This document shows, in pieces, positions 25,313-33,233 of a DNA stretch of 45,025 bases (positions are counted from its first letter, which is position 1; every line of letters starts with the position of its first letter). The DNA comes from UBA4312 sp002394635 (GTDB taxonomy: Bacteria > Bacillota_I > Bacilli_A > Erysipelotrichales > Erysipelotrichaceae), in contig CAMNHO010000013.1 in assembly GCA_946539765.1 (NCBI GenBank), positions 1-45,025 on the forward strand, written 5' to 3'. The notes below the pieces were generated by a model. That model saw nothing but the letters and a program-made list of their open reading frames with translations, was not told where the DNA came from and made no database searches. Both the position numbers and the translations under genes were made by a program.

Positions 25313-25340
25313 GTAAGCGCTTACTGTTGATAGTATTATA
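25313..25340 (-). promoter_or_regulatory. Importer promoter with 12-bp palindrome
   Basis: TATAAT (25335-25340) has no good -35 at normal distance, as expected for an activator-dependent promoter, and the YesN-type regulator gene is next door. Immediately downstream lies the perfect palindrome GTAAGCGCTTAC (25313-25324), which in TGTAAGCGCTTACT is a close match to a CcpA cre site. Repression by CcpA together with activation by the regulator would be consistent. Confidence 0.6.
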
Positions 25341-25393
25341 AAAAAGAGCAAACAATAAAACTACCGCCAATCTTACATAAAAGGGGGAAAATC

Positions 25394-26146
25394 CTACACT
25401 CTCTGTGTCTTCAAATATTCTCGAGGAGATAGATCTGTATACTTTTTAAATACATGTGTAAAATACTTATAATCAATATATCCACATAACGATGCCGTTT
25501 CTGTTACTGTTTTTCCGGCTTTAAGATATCGTTGCGCTTGTTCGATACGGTAACGGTTTAGATACTCCGTAAATGTTATTCCCATCTCCTGTTTAAATTT
25601 TTGATGTAAATAGGTCTGAGAATAATGCAGCCGATGAACCAAAACCTTCATGGATAACTTTTTCGTATACTCCTTATGGACAATATCGACCATCTGACGA
25701 ACAACAGGATTTTCTGATGAGGGGTCTTCCGAAAGATATTCGATCTTTGTATCTTGTTTCTTCCCTCTTAGACCAATATCACAAATATTTTTAGCATCCT
25801 TTAATACGGATATCAGTTCATTTCGATCCAGTGGCTTTAATAAATAACGGATCGCACCATATCTCATAGCCTTTTGAGCATATTCAAATTCCGAATATCC
25901 GGATAAAAGAATGGAAAAATAATTTCCATCTTTATATGTTTTTTCCAACATTTCCAAACCATCCATAATTGGCATATTCACATCTGTAATGACAATATCC
26001 GGCTGTAAATATCGGATTTTTTCCATCCCTTCTTTACCGTTGGCAGCCTGTCCGATAATCTCATATCCGTAAGTTTCCCAGTCAATTTGATTTATTAATC
26101 CTCTTCGTATAATGGATTCATCTTCTACGATCAGTACTTTATACAT
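25394..26146 (-). CDS. YesN-type response regulator (receiver + AraC HTH)
   Basis: A 250-residue response regulator. The receiver has MYKVLIVEDES, the phosphoacceptor Asp55 in IVITDVNMPIMDG and the Lys in YLLKPLDRNE. The C-terminus is an AraC/XylS double helix-turn-helix, with YLHQKFKQEMGITFTEYLNR and CGYIDYKYFTHVFKKYTDLS. AAGGA lies 6 nt before the ATG at 26146. It overlaps the kinase gene by 8 nt. It probably activates the neighbouring importer genes. Confidence 0.93.
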   Translation of the reverse strand: MYKVLIVEDESIIRRGLINQIDWETYGYEIIGQAANGKEGMEKIRYLQPDIVITDVNMPIMDGLEMLEKTYKDGNYFSILLSGYSEFEYAQKAMRYGAIRYLLKPLDRNELISVLKDAKNICDIGLRGKKQDTKIEYLSEDPSSENPVVRQMVDIVHKEYTKKLSMKVLVHRLHYSQTYLHQKFKQEMGITFTEYLNRYRIEQAQRYLKAGKTVTETASLCGYIDYKYFTHVFKKYTDLSPREYLKTQRV

Positions 26147-27806
26147 GTTCATCCTTCTTTCTTTCTATATGAATATAAACAATCAATCCATTTGGTTGAT
26201 TGTCCGTTACGTACAGCTTGCTTTTTTTTCCGTATTCTAGATATAACCGTCGGGAAAGATTCCGCAACCCAATCGACTTTGTATGATGATCATGATTCCT
26301 TAAGTCTTCATCCAGTGCTTTTCGCTCCGCATCTGACATACCTGGACCATCGTCTTTTACCGTTATGATGAGGATGTCGTTTTCAACAACTGCCGTTACT
26401 TCTATATGAAGATCCATTTGTACTTTAAAGCTGTATTTAATGCTGTTTTCCAATACCGGCTGAAGAAAAAGTTTTGGTACTTTATAATCAAGAGCAGATT
26501 CTTCAATAGAAAATTCACAAAACAAACGTTCTTCAAAGCGCGTGCATTGAATATCGATATATTGCTGGATATATATAAGATCGTTCCCAAAGGAAACTTG
26601 ACGATTATTTAAATCGACAGAATAGCGAAGTATCTTTGTGAATTTCAAAATAAGCGACTCAGCTTTCGGAGGATCTGATAAAACCAGATTCCGGATCAAT
26701 TCCAGCGTATTATACATAAAATGCGGATTCATCTGCGCTGTCAATTGATTATATTCGAAACGATTGTTCAATTTTATCAGCTCCGTATTTTTCATATGAA
26801 GTGCCTCTATCGCATCCAGCATTTCATTGATTTGTCCGGCGATTTCTGCAAACTCATCTTTTCTTGATGATTGAATTCGATGATTCCGATCTACCTGGCC
26901 GATTCTGCGAATTTCACCGACTAGTTCGTCAACTGCCTCACTTTGATTGATTGCCATCGAACGAGCCATGGATCGTGCACTCCAGATCCATAATCCACCG
27001 GTAATGATAAAAAACAACAATTCAATCCATAAAACATTTTCCTGCTGATCATATACCATTGAATAGAACCGAATATCTTGTTGTTTACTGGTATATGTCT
27101 CCACCCAATAGCGTTGATGCGAGTCAGTCCATAGACCGCTGCCCTTTTGTTCAAACTTGTTATGTGGAGAAATCCAGGCATGTTTGCTAGAATAAAGAAT
27201 ATTTGAACGTCCATCTGTAATGACCCCGTCAAATGGCCTGTCAGCCAAAACTGTATTCCAGTCGGAACCTGAAACAAATAAAGTAATGTAACCATCCTCT
27301 AATGGAAATATATACATAGGATCAGCATACTGTCCGGTTTCATAATAGACAGAACGATAAATGTTTTGTGCATCTGCTTTATGGCACACAGCCCGGTTAT
27401 ATTCTAAAAGATAGCTGGTCATTTTCCCTTCTCCCATGGATGTATACACAACATTTCCATTCTGGTTGATAATCAAAACATCACTGTATACAAGCGTATC
27501 TTTATTAAACTGGCGGAACAAGTTTCTAAACGTATCCAAGTCTCTTTCGTTTAGTGTTTTCAACACGTTCTCATCCTGCAGGAAAGAACAATTCTGATTT
27601 TCAATTATATGATGGGTTTCTTTTAGTAATTGCATATGTTTTTCAGCATTTCTTTGCATGGATATACGGCCTATCATCCATTGACACAATAAAAAAAGTG
27701 CTGCACTGAATAAGACCAAACAAACGATTTGCCTGGTCACTGATTTTTGCAGCACTTTTCTATAAAGGTTAAGGGTATGGCTTCTGTCGATTCTTTTCGG
27801 TTTCAT
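26139..27806 (-). CDS. YesM-type sensor histidine kinase
   Basis: A 555-residue membrane kinase. One helix near residues 25-45 and another near 258-280 enclose an extracellular sensor domain of about 210 residues (Cache-like in size and pattern). A HAMP-like linker follows, then the His_kinase motif QMNPHFMYNTLELIRNL (His near 362) and the ATPase domain with VLENSIKYSF (N-box) and VKDDGPGMS (G1). GTG two codons earlier is an alternative start; ribosome binding is weak for both. In Firmicutes, YesMN pairs usually answer to a sugar or sugar-derived ligand and switch on the adjacent ABC importer. Confidence 0.92.
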   Translation of the reverse strand: MKPKRIDRSHTLNLYRKVLQKSVTRQIVCLVLFSAALFLLCQWMIGRISMQRNAEKHMQLLKETHHIIENQNCSFLQDENVLKTLNERDLDTFRNLFRQFNKDTLVYSDVLIINQNGNVVYTSMGEGKMTSYLLEYNRAVCHKADAQNIYRSVYYETGQYADPMYIFPLEDGYITLFVSGSDWNTVLADRPFDGVITDGRSNILYSSKHAWISPHNKFEQKGSGLWTDSHQRYWVETYTSKQQDIRFYSMVYDQQENVLWIELLFFIITGGLWIWSARSMARSMAINQSEAVDELVGEIRRIGQVDRNHRIQSSRKDEFAEIAGQINEMLDAIEALHMKNTELIKLNNRFEYNQLTAQMNPHFMYNTLELIRNLVLSDPPKAESLILKFTKILRYSVDLNNRQVSFGNDLIYIQQYIDIQCTRFEERLFCEFSIEESALDYKVPKLFLQPVLENSIKYSFKVQMDLHIEVTAVVENDILIITVKDDGPGMSDAERKALDEDLRNHDHHTKSIGLRNLSRRLYLEYGKKSKLYVTDNQPNGLIVYIHIERKKDEHV

Positions 27807-28008
27807 ATACACGGAGTCTCAATTATTTTCCACTCAAAATTCTATGATGATATTTTCAGTATAACGAAACCAACAATTTACAAGATACCCAAAAAGAAGA
27901 TAATTCAACCCATTTTAAGTAATTTATATATAGATGCATAATTTAATAAACCTTTTCATTTTGTTAGGATCGCACAATTTCTACGAACATCCTTTTAACA
28001 TCAAAAAA

Positions 28009-28024
28009 CCTCCTATTCAGGAGG
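28009..28024 (-). terminator. Terminator of the nrd-reductase operon
   Basis: CCTCCT (28009-28014) and AGGAGG (28019-28024) with a 4-nt loop, followed on the minus strand by six U. It stands 11 nt after the stop of the reductase gene. Confidence 0.85.
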
Positions 28025-28034
28025 CTGCATCTTT

Positions 28035-28937
28035 TTATTGTTTCAAATAACTGCACGCTGCAATGGCTGCCATCGCTCCATCAGCACATGCTGTGGCTAC
28101 CTGCCGCAAGGATTTGGTCCGACAATCCCCAGCTACAAAAAGACCCGGTGTTTTTGTCAAACAAGCTTCATCCGCCTGTATATAGCCGGACGCATCCAGA
28201 TTGGTCAGTTCTTTAAAAATGCCGTTGTCCGGGACCAAGCCTACAGCCAGGAATACTCCATCACAGGAAACGATTTGTTCCTTTCCGGCTTGTTCATATC
28301 GAACCCCTGTCAGCCTGCCGTCCGTCAGTTCATACCCTAACACTTTTGTGTTGACATGGGCTGTCACGTTAGGATGGTCAAATAGCTGATCCTGGGATTT
28401 CTGATCAGCTGTGAAAAAAGGCATATCCTGTAAAAGAATCAGTTCCTTGACTATATCCACCAATAAATTGGCTTCCACAAAAGCAGAGTTGCCGCCACCG
28501 ATCATCACAACGGTTTGATCTTTATAGAAATCACCGTCACATACCGCACAAAAGCTGATTCCATCGCCAATCAGATCTTCTTCATGTTCCAGTCCCAACA
28601 ACCGATGCGTTGTCCCGGTGGCGATGATGACACTTTTTCCCTGATACGTATTTCCTTCCAGAGTCTGTACATAGAAGATGTTCTCTTTTTTTACATCCAT
28701 GACTTCTTCCAGTGTCACTTCGGCACCTTGCGCCATGGCCTGGTCCAAAAACTTGTCCGCAAAGACATCGCCGCTGATACTGGTAAAACCAGGGATATTC
28801 TCTACCTTCGGCGAATTTACGATCTGTCCGCCAAAGACACTTTTTTCAATGATAAGAACCGATTTCCCATTCCGGAGGCCATACACGGCTGCGCTAAGAC
28901 CAGCCGGTCCACCTCCGATCACAATCATATCAAACAT
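28035..28937 (-). CDS. Thioredoxin-reductase-like flavoprotein lacking the NADPH motif
   Basis: A 300-residue low-molecular-weight thioredoxin reductase homologue. The FAD-binding GGGPAGLSAAVYGLR and the redox-active CAVCDGDFY (Cys130 and Cys133) are present, as is the FAD-closing GLFVAGDCRTKSLRQVATA. The nucleotide-binding loop is GGGNSAFVEANLL, but the usual HRRxxxRA stretch that grips the NADPH 2'-phosphate is replaced by LLQDMPFFTADQK. Homologues without it use NADH or reduced ferredoxin (the FFTR type of clostridia), so the electron donor here is open. It is 68 nt behind the redoxin-fused nrdD, making that redoxin domain its most likely partner. GGAG stands 8 nt before the ATG. Confidence 0.87.
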   Translation of the reverse strand: MFDMIVIGGGPAGLSAAVYGLRNGKSVLIIEKSVFGGQIVNSPKVENIPGFTSISGDVFADKFLDQAMAQGAEVTLEEVMDVKKENIFYVQTLEGNTYQGKSVIIATGTTHRLLGLEHEEDLIGDGISFCAVCDGDFYKDQTVVMIGGGNSAFVEANLLVDIVKELILLQDMPFFTADQKSQDQLFDHPNVTAHVNTKVLGYELTDGRLTGVRYEQAGKEQIVSCDGVFLAVGLVPDNGIFKELTNLDASGYIQADEACLTKTPGLFVAGDCRTKSLRQVATACADGAMAAIAACSYLKQ

Positions 28938-28966
28938 ATTTTTTCTCCTGCCTATGATAGAAACGG

Positions 28967-28987
28967 CTGAGCTGTAGAACAGCCCAG
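28967..28987 (-). other. Stem-loop between nrdD and the reductase gene
   Basis: A 9-bp stem (28967-28975 with 28979-28987, one G-U pair) and a 3-nt loop. The minus-strand continuation is not U-rich, so an mRNA-stability or processing element is more likely than a terminator. Confidence 0.45.
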
Positions 28988-29005
28988 CTGTATGTAAAAT
29001 CTTTT

Positions 29006-31381
29006 TTAGCTCAAATTTCTATGAGCTTTCATCCATTCGATGGCAGCCGTAGCTCCTACATAACGCGTACCATCCGGATCAATAATCGTTGGTGTCTGTG
29101 TAATATTCAGTTCTCTGGCTATATCCATATTCTCCGAGCAGTTTACGGAATTGTATTCGACTTTTCCGATTTTAAAGCGTTGTTCCGCCCCTTTACATTT
29201 CGGGCAGTGGTCTTTGACATACATCGTCGGAATCCCGCCGCTGACACTGGCCGCCGCTACGTTCGGTTCTTCTTCCTGTTTGTCGGAAAGGATCCGGTTT
29301 TCCGGCAGGTGGCTGTGGCTTAATACATATTCCTTCCGATCGGCAAATTCCTGTGTTTTTCCCTTATTCCAGTTCTGTACCGGGCGATAATAGCCGGTGA
29401 TCCGGCTGTATACCTCGGTCTTCTTTCCACAGATCGGACATTCCATCACTTCCCCATTGATATAGCCGTGATCGGCACAGACAGAATATGTCGGGCTCAT
29501 CGTATAGTATGGTAACCGATAGTTTTCACTGATCTTGCGTACCAGGTTGGCCGCCGACCGCCAATCCGGTAGACGCTCCCCTAAAAACGCATGGAAGACG
29601 GTTCCGGAGGTATACAATGTCTGCAGTTCATCCTGGATATCCAGAGCCGCAAAAATGTCTTCAGTAAATCCGACCGGCAGGTGGGAACTGTTTGTATAGT
29701 ATGGATCGCCGGCATCGTTGGCCGTGATGATATCCGGATATCTTTCCTTGTCGATCTTAGCCAGACGGTACGAAGTACTTTCCGCCGGTGTCGCTTCCAG
29801 ATTGTACAGGTCACCATACATTTCCTGGTAATCAGACAGTTTATTACGCATGAAGTTCAATACGTTCTTCGAGAATTCCTGCGTTTCCTTATGCGTCATA
29901 TCCTTACGGATCCATTTTGCGTTCAAACCGGCTTCATTCATGCCCACCAGACCAATGGTCGAGAAGTGGTTGTTGAATGTACCCAGATAACGTTTCGTGT
30001 ATGGATACAAGCCCTGATCCAGCAGCTTTGTGATGACATCACGTTTCACCTTCAAGGAACGGGCAGACAGATCCATAATATGAGATAAACGCTGGTAGAA
30101 ATCTTGCTCATCTTTTGCCAAATACGCAATACGAGGCATATTGATCGTTACCACACCGACAGAACCTGTCGATTCTCCAGAGCCGAAGAAACCACCGGAT
30201 TTTTTACGTAATTCACGCAGGTCCAGGCGCAGACGACAGCACATGCTTCGTACATCGCTTGGCTCCATATCGCTATTGACATAGTTGGAGAAATATGGTG
30301 TTCCATATTTTGCGGTCATCTCAAAAAGCAGCTTGTTGTTTTCGGTTTCCGACCAGTCAAAGTCTTTTGTGATAGAATAGGTCGGAATCGGATACTGGAA
30401 ACCACGGCCATTAGCATCGCCTTCGATCATCAATTCGATGAAAGCCTTATTGACCATGTCCATCTCTTTTTTACAATCTTTATATTTAAAATCGAGTTCT
30501 TTTCCACCTACGATACATGGCTGCTCAGCCAGATCGTCCGGAACTATCCAGTCTAAAGTAATATTGGTAAATGGCGCCTGGGTTCCCCAGCGGCTTGGTG
30601 TATTGACACCATAGATAAAGCTCTGAATGCACTGCTTTACTTCTTTATAGTCCAGGTTGTCTACACGGACATACGGAGCCAGATATGTATCAAAGGAAGA
30701 GAAAGCCTGGGCACCGGCCCATTCATTCTGCATGATACCTAAGAAGTTGACCATCTGATTACAAAGGGTTGATAAATGGCTGGCCGGCGCTGAAGTGATC
30801 TTACCAGGCACTCCACCTAGCCCTTCCTGGATCAGCTGCTTCAAAGACCATCCGGCACAATACCCTGTCAGCATGCTCAGATCATGGATATGTACATCAC
30901 CGTTACGATGTAAATTTGCGATTTCCGGATCATAGATCTCACTTAGCCAATAGTTTGCGGTAATGGCACCGGAGTTGGACAGGATCAATCCCCCGACAGA
31001 ATAAGTAACTGTCGAATTTTCCTTCACACGCCAGTCCAGAGCCTTTACATAGCTGTTGACCAGTTCTTTATAATCCAGCATGGTCGCATTCATGTTACGG
31101 ATCTTTTCACGTTGTTTACGATACAAAATATAATTCTTGGCAACATCCCCGTAACCAGCTTGGATCAGTACTGCTTCTGCGCTGTCCTGGATGTCTTCCA
31201 CATCGATCATGTCATTTTTGATTTTCGGTTCAAAATCGCTGGTCACCTTTAAAGCCAGTAAATCGATAATACTCGGATGGTATTGTTTACCGGTCCCTTC
31301 AAAAGCTTTTGTAAGTGCTGCAGATATTTTCGCAATGTCGAATTCAACAATTTTTCCATCCCTTTTTTTTACTTGATACAT
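29006..31381 (-). CDS. nrdD: Anaerobic ribonucleoside-triphosphate reductase with fused glutaredoxin-like domain
   Basis: The class III (glycyl radical) ribonucleotide reductase, 791 residues. An ATP-cone lies at residues 1-90 (MYQVKKRDGKIVEFDIAKI). The barrel carries the conserved Cys in LTGYCAGWSLKQLI and the SMCCRLRLDL thiyl-radical region, then GGFFGSGESTGSVGVVTINM. A zinc site CADH/CPIC (C635, H638, C648, C651) precedes the radical loop RITGYYRP (Gly663). After about 50 linker residues a redoxin domain begins near 715 with TMYVKDHCPKCKGAEQRF (Cys726, Cys729) and the cis-Pro loop TQTPTIIDPDG; it occupies about 29006-29239. This fused domain points to a dithiol reductant instead of formate. 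Start overlaps the nrdG stop by 1 nt (TAATG). Confidence 0.96.
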   Translation of the reverse strand: MYQVKKRDGKIVEFDIAKISAALTKAFEGTGKQYHPSIIDLLALKVTSDFEPKIKNDMIDVEDIQDSAEAVLIQAGYGDVAKNYILYRKQREKIRNMNATMLDYKELVNSYVKALDWRVKENSTVTYSVGGLILSNSGAITANYWLSEIYDPEIANLHRNGDVHIHDLSMLTGYCAGWSLKQLIQEGLGGVPGKITSAPASHLSTLCNQMVNFLGIMQNEWAGAQAFSSFDTYLAPYVRVDNLDYKEVKQCIQSFIYGVNTPSRWGTQAPFTNITLDWIVPDDLAEQPCIVGGKELDFKYKDCKKEMDMVNKAFIELMIEGDANGRGFQYPIPTYSITKDFDWSETENNKLLFEMTAKYGTPYFSNYVNSDMEPSDVRSMCCRLRLDLRELRKKSGGFFGSGESTGSVGVVTINMPRIAYLAKDEQDFYQRLSHIMDLSARSLKVKRDVITKLLDQGLYPYTKRYLGTFNNHFSTIGLVGMNEAGLNAKWIRKDMTHKETQEFSKNVLNFMRNKLSDYQEMYGDLYNLEATPAESTSYRLAKIDKERYPDIITANDAGDPYYTNSSHLPVGFTEDIFAALDIQDELQTLYTSGTVFHAFLGERLPDWRSAANLVRKISENYRLPYYTMSPTYSVCADHGYINGEVMECPICGKKTEVYSRITGYYRPVQNWNKGKTQEFADRKEYVLSHSHLPENRILSDKQEEEPNVAAASVSGGIPTMYVKDHCPKCKGAEQRFKIGKVEYNSVNCSENMDIARELNITQTPTIIDPDGTRYVGATAAIEWMKAHRNLS

Positions 31382-32106
31382 TATTTAACACCTCTCAATT
31401 CTGTACCAGGCAAAATCGCCTTTGCTCTCTTACAAATTTCTTCCATTTCTTCCTTCGTGTAAGCACTCAATCCCTGCTTTATACATCTTCCACTATCCAC
31501 AAACTGCTGCAGATAATAACGTTTCGTCCCTTTGATCATCTTCGCTATAGAAACAATGTCCTCTTCGGTATGAAGCTCTTTTACAACCGTGGTTCGAAAT
31601 TCATAATCAACTTTTTCTTTGAATAAAAACGCTATACTCTTTTTAATGAGGTCCTTTCGGAAAACAGCTTCCGGGATCCCTGCCGTCATGGCATATTTAT
31701 CCATGGTGTTTTTTACATCCATAGCTACATAATCAATCATACCGGTTTCTACGATCTGTTCCAGCCGGTCCGGAAATAATCCATTGGTATCCAGCTTTAC
31801 CAGGTATCCCATATTTTTGATTGCTGCAACGAATGCCTCCAGTCCCGGCTGCATCAACGGTTCTCCACCAGTAATACATACCGCATCCAGGATGCCTTTC
31901 CGTTTCTTCAAAAAAGAAAGAAGTTCTTCCGGATCGATCCATTCAAGATCTGAAGGAACAAAAACCAGATCTCGGTTATGGCAAAACGGGCACCGCATAT
32001 TGCACCCACCCAGAAAAACCGTACATGCCACCTGATTGGGATAATCCAGCAATGTCAATTTCTGGATTCCGCCGATCCTGATTTTTTCATATCCTTTCTC
32101 ATTCAT
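31381..32106 (-). CDS. nrdG: Anaerobic ribonucleotide reductase activating protein (radical SAM)
   Basis: The activase that installs the glycyl radical in NrdD. It is a 241-residue radical-SAM protein with the CxxxCxxC cluster in GGCNMRCPFCHN (Cys35, 39, 42), the GGE motif in AVCITGGEPLMQPG, and IGGIQKLTLLDYPNQVACTV at the N-terminus, typical of the NrdG2-like branch. GAGGAG stands 8 nt before the ATG at 32106. It is the first gene of the nrdG-nrdD-reductase operon and is translationally coupled to nrdD. Confidence 0.94.
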   Translation of the reverse strand: MNEKGYEKIRIGGIQKLTLLDYPNQVACTVFLGGCNMRCPFCHNRDLVFVPSDLEWIDPEELLSFLKKRKGILDAVCITGGEPLMQPGLEAFVAAIKNMGYLVKLDTNGLFPDRLEQIVETGMIDYVAMDVKNTMDKYAMTAGIPEAVFRKDLIKKSIAFLFKEKVDYEFRTTVVKELHTEEDIVSIAKMIKGTKRYYLQQFVDSGRCIKQGLSAYTKEEMEEICKRAKAILPGTELRGVK

Positions 32107-32154
32107 AATGAAGCTCCTCAAAATTAGTTGAACCTTCAACTGTTTCTACTTCAT

Positions 32155-32182
32155 TCTATAAAATAGGAAGGCGGTTCGTCAA
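32155..32182 (-). promoter_or_regulatory. Promoter of the nrd operon
   Basis: TTGACG (32177-32182), 16-base spacer, TATAGA (32155-32160) on the minus strand. The predicted start is about 40 nt before the nrdG start codon. No obvious NrdR box pair (ACAC-type arms) overlaps it. Confidence 0.65.
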
Positions 32183-32208
32183 CACAAATCTATAAGAATT
32201 TTGATAAT

Positions 32209-32232
32209 ATTATGCGTATTAATACACATAAT
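32209..32232. promoter_or_regulatory. 24-bp near-perfect palindrome upstream of nrdG
   Basis: ATTATGCGTATT followed at once by AATACACATAAT: eleven of twelve positions are symmetric. It lies about 35 bp upstream of the nrd -35 box and directly after the terminator of the next upstream gene. A position near -70 fits an activator or redox regulator site. I cannot assign it to NrdR, Rex or Fnr from the bases. Confidence 0.5.
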
Positions 32233-32237
32233 AAAAA

Positions 32238-32262
32238 CTGTTTATCCACAATAGACAAACAG
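32238..32262 (-). terminator. Terminator of the DUF1653 operon
   Basis: CTGTTTATC (32238-32246) pairs with GACAAACAG (32254-32262), allowing one G-U; the minus-strand continuation is UUUUUAUU. About 17 nt after the DUF1653 stop codon. Confidence 0.8.
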
Positions 32263-32278
32263 CCTTTATATTCTATAT

Positions 32279-32557
32279 TTATAGACTTGATTCTTCTGTA
32301 TCCACCTTTTCAAACCGATAGATCTGCCGGATATTGGGGTACTTTTCCTTATCTACCACACTCATAAATAGATCATAAGGACGCGCATACGTTTTAAAAG
32401 GCGCATACAATGCCTGATAAACCACCAGCTTTTCACCGGTTTCACTATGATCGGCCAGCGCCAGGATCCGGTATAAATACATCGACGATACCTGGGATAC
32501 TGTCTCCCTTTTAAAATGGCGGACGATGTCGCCTACATGAAAGATTCGTGCGTTCAT
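32279..32557 (-). CDS. DUF1653-family protein
   Basis: A 92-residue protein of the DUF1653 family, of unknown function. It opens with MNARIFHVGDIVRHFKRE, has the family core YLYRILALADHSETGEKLVV and YQALYAPFKTYARPYDLFM, and ends with YPNIRQIYRFEKV. The longer open frame upstream (64 codons) overlaps the membrane-protein gene in another phase and is not coding. The ATG overlaps the stop of the upstream gene by 4 nt, so translation is coupled. Confidence 0.85.
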   Translation of the reverse strand: MNARIFHVGDIVRHFKRETVSQVSSMYLYRILALADHSETGEKLVVYQALYAPFKTYARPYDLFMSVVDKEKYPNIRQIYRFEKVDTEESSL

Positions 32558-33174
32558 ACGATCACAAAGAACAATCCCAGAAAGGTGATAAATCCAGCTA
32601 TGTTGACGGCAGCCGGAATCCGGAAAATCAATAAAGGAATTCCAATCAACATCGGATTCAGGATATACGCCCAACCGGGAAGATCGGTACGGCCGGTAAA
32701 AACAGCTGCAAACAGGGCTCCCGAATAGATCAACAGTCCTAGATAACAAACATACATGGTAAGAGACGATCTCCGAAAATATTCATTAACTGCCCCCAGC
32801 GCTTCCCTGGTCCGACCCAGATGAACATAAAACCATTCCGCACTGCCACAGATTACATGATGGGCAATGCCCGGAAGAAAGAATAAAACACCTGCAATGT
32901 ACATAGCTGTCGCATGGCCACGCGAAAAAGATTCCATCCATTGAGCCAGCTTCATATAGCCAAAAAAACACAAGGTCAAAGACAGCACACCGAGAAGGAT
33001 CGAGACCATTAAGGAGGTTTCGGATTTACCTTCAAAAATACGTGCCATTTTCTTCGGATCATTCATCATATGGAAAGAAAACCGGCCTTTGGGCAGATAG
33101 ATCATCAAACAATCGGTAATCCCGCACAAAACATGTGCCAGGGCCGTCATTAAGACGACTGCTTTTATACTCAT
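32554..33174 (-). CDS. Membrane protein (DUF6796-like)
   Basis: A 206-residue integral membrane protein with six to seven helices, for example VVLMTALAHVLCGITDCLM, LMVSILLGVLSLTLCFFGYM and IPAAVNIAGFITFLGLFFVIV. The GITDCLMIYLPKGRFSF start and the FLPGIAHHVICGSAEWFYV stretch resemble a family of uncharacterised bacterial membrane proteins; I cannot give a function. GGGAGG stands 6 nt before the ATG at 33174. Confidence 0.72.
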   Translation of the reverse strand: MSIKAVVLMTALAHVLCGITDCLMIYLPKGRFSFHMMNDPKKMARIFEGKSETSLMVSILLGVLSLTLCFFGYMKLAQWMESFSRGHATAMYIAGVLFFLPGIAHHVICGSAEWFYVHLGRTREALGAVNEYFRRSSLTMYVCYLGLLIYSGALFAAVFTGRTDLPGWAYILNPMLIGIPLLIFRIPAAVNIAGFITFLGLFFVIV

Positions 33175-33233
33175 AATATCCTCCCTTACATAAAGGCATG
33201 TCACATTGACATTTCCAATGTTTCTATTCTACT

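Noticed and set aside
25394..27806. Overlaps of the two-component genes as a sequencing error
   Set aside because: Both proteins have complete domains and the overlap of a few bases is normal coupling.
29591..30088. A 165-codon plus-strand frame opposite nrdD
   Set aside because: It lies fully antisense to a well-conserved gene, has no ribosome binding site and shows no protein motif; it is a shadow frame. The same holds for other plus-strand frames such as those at 36805-37371, 35590-36090, 12264-12722 and 28515-28970.
31191..31626. Overlapping plus-strand frames at the nrdG/nrdD junction
   Set aside because: They are antisense to two coupled, highly conserved genes and have no independent support.
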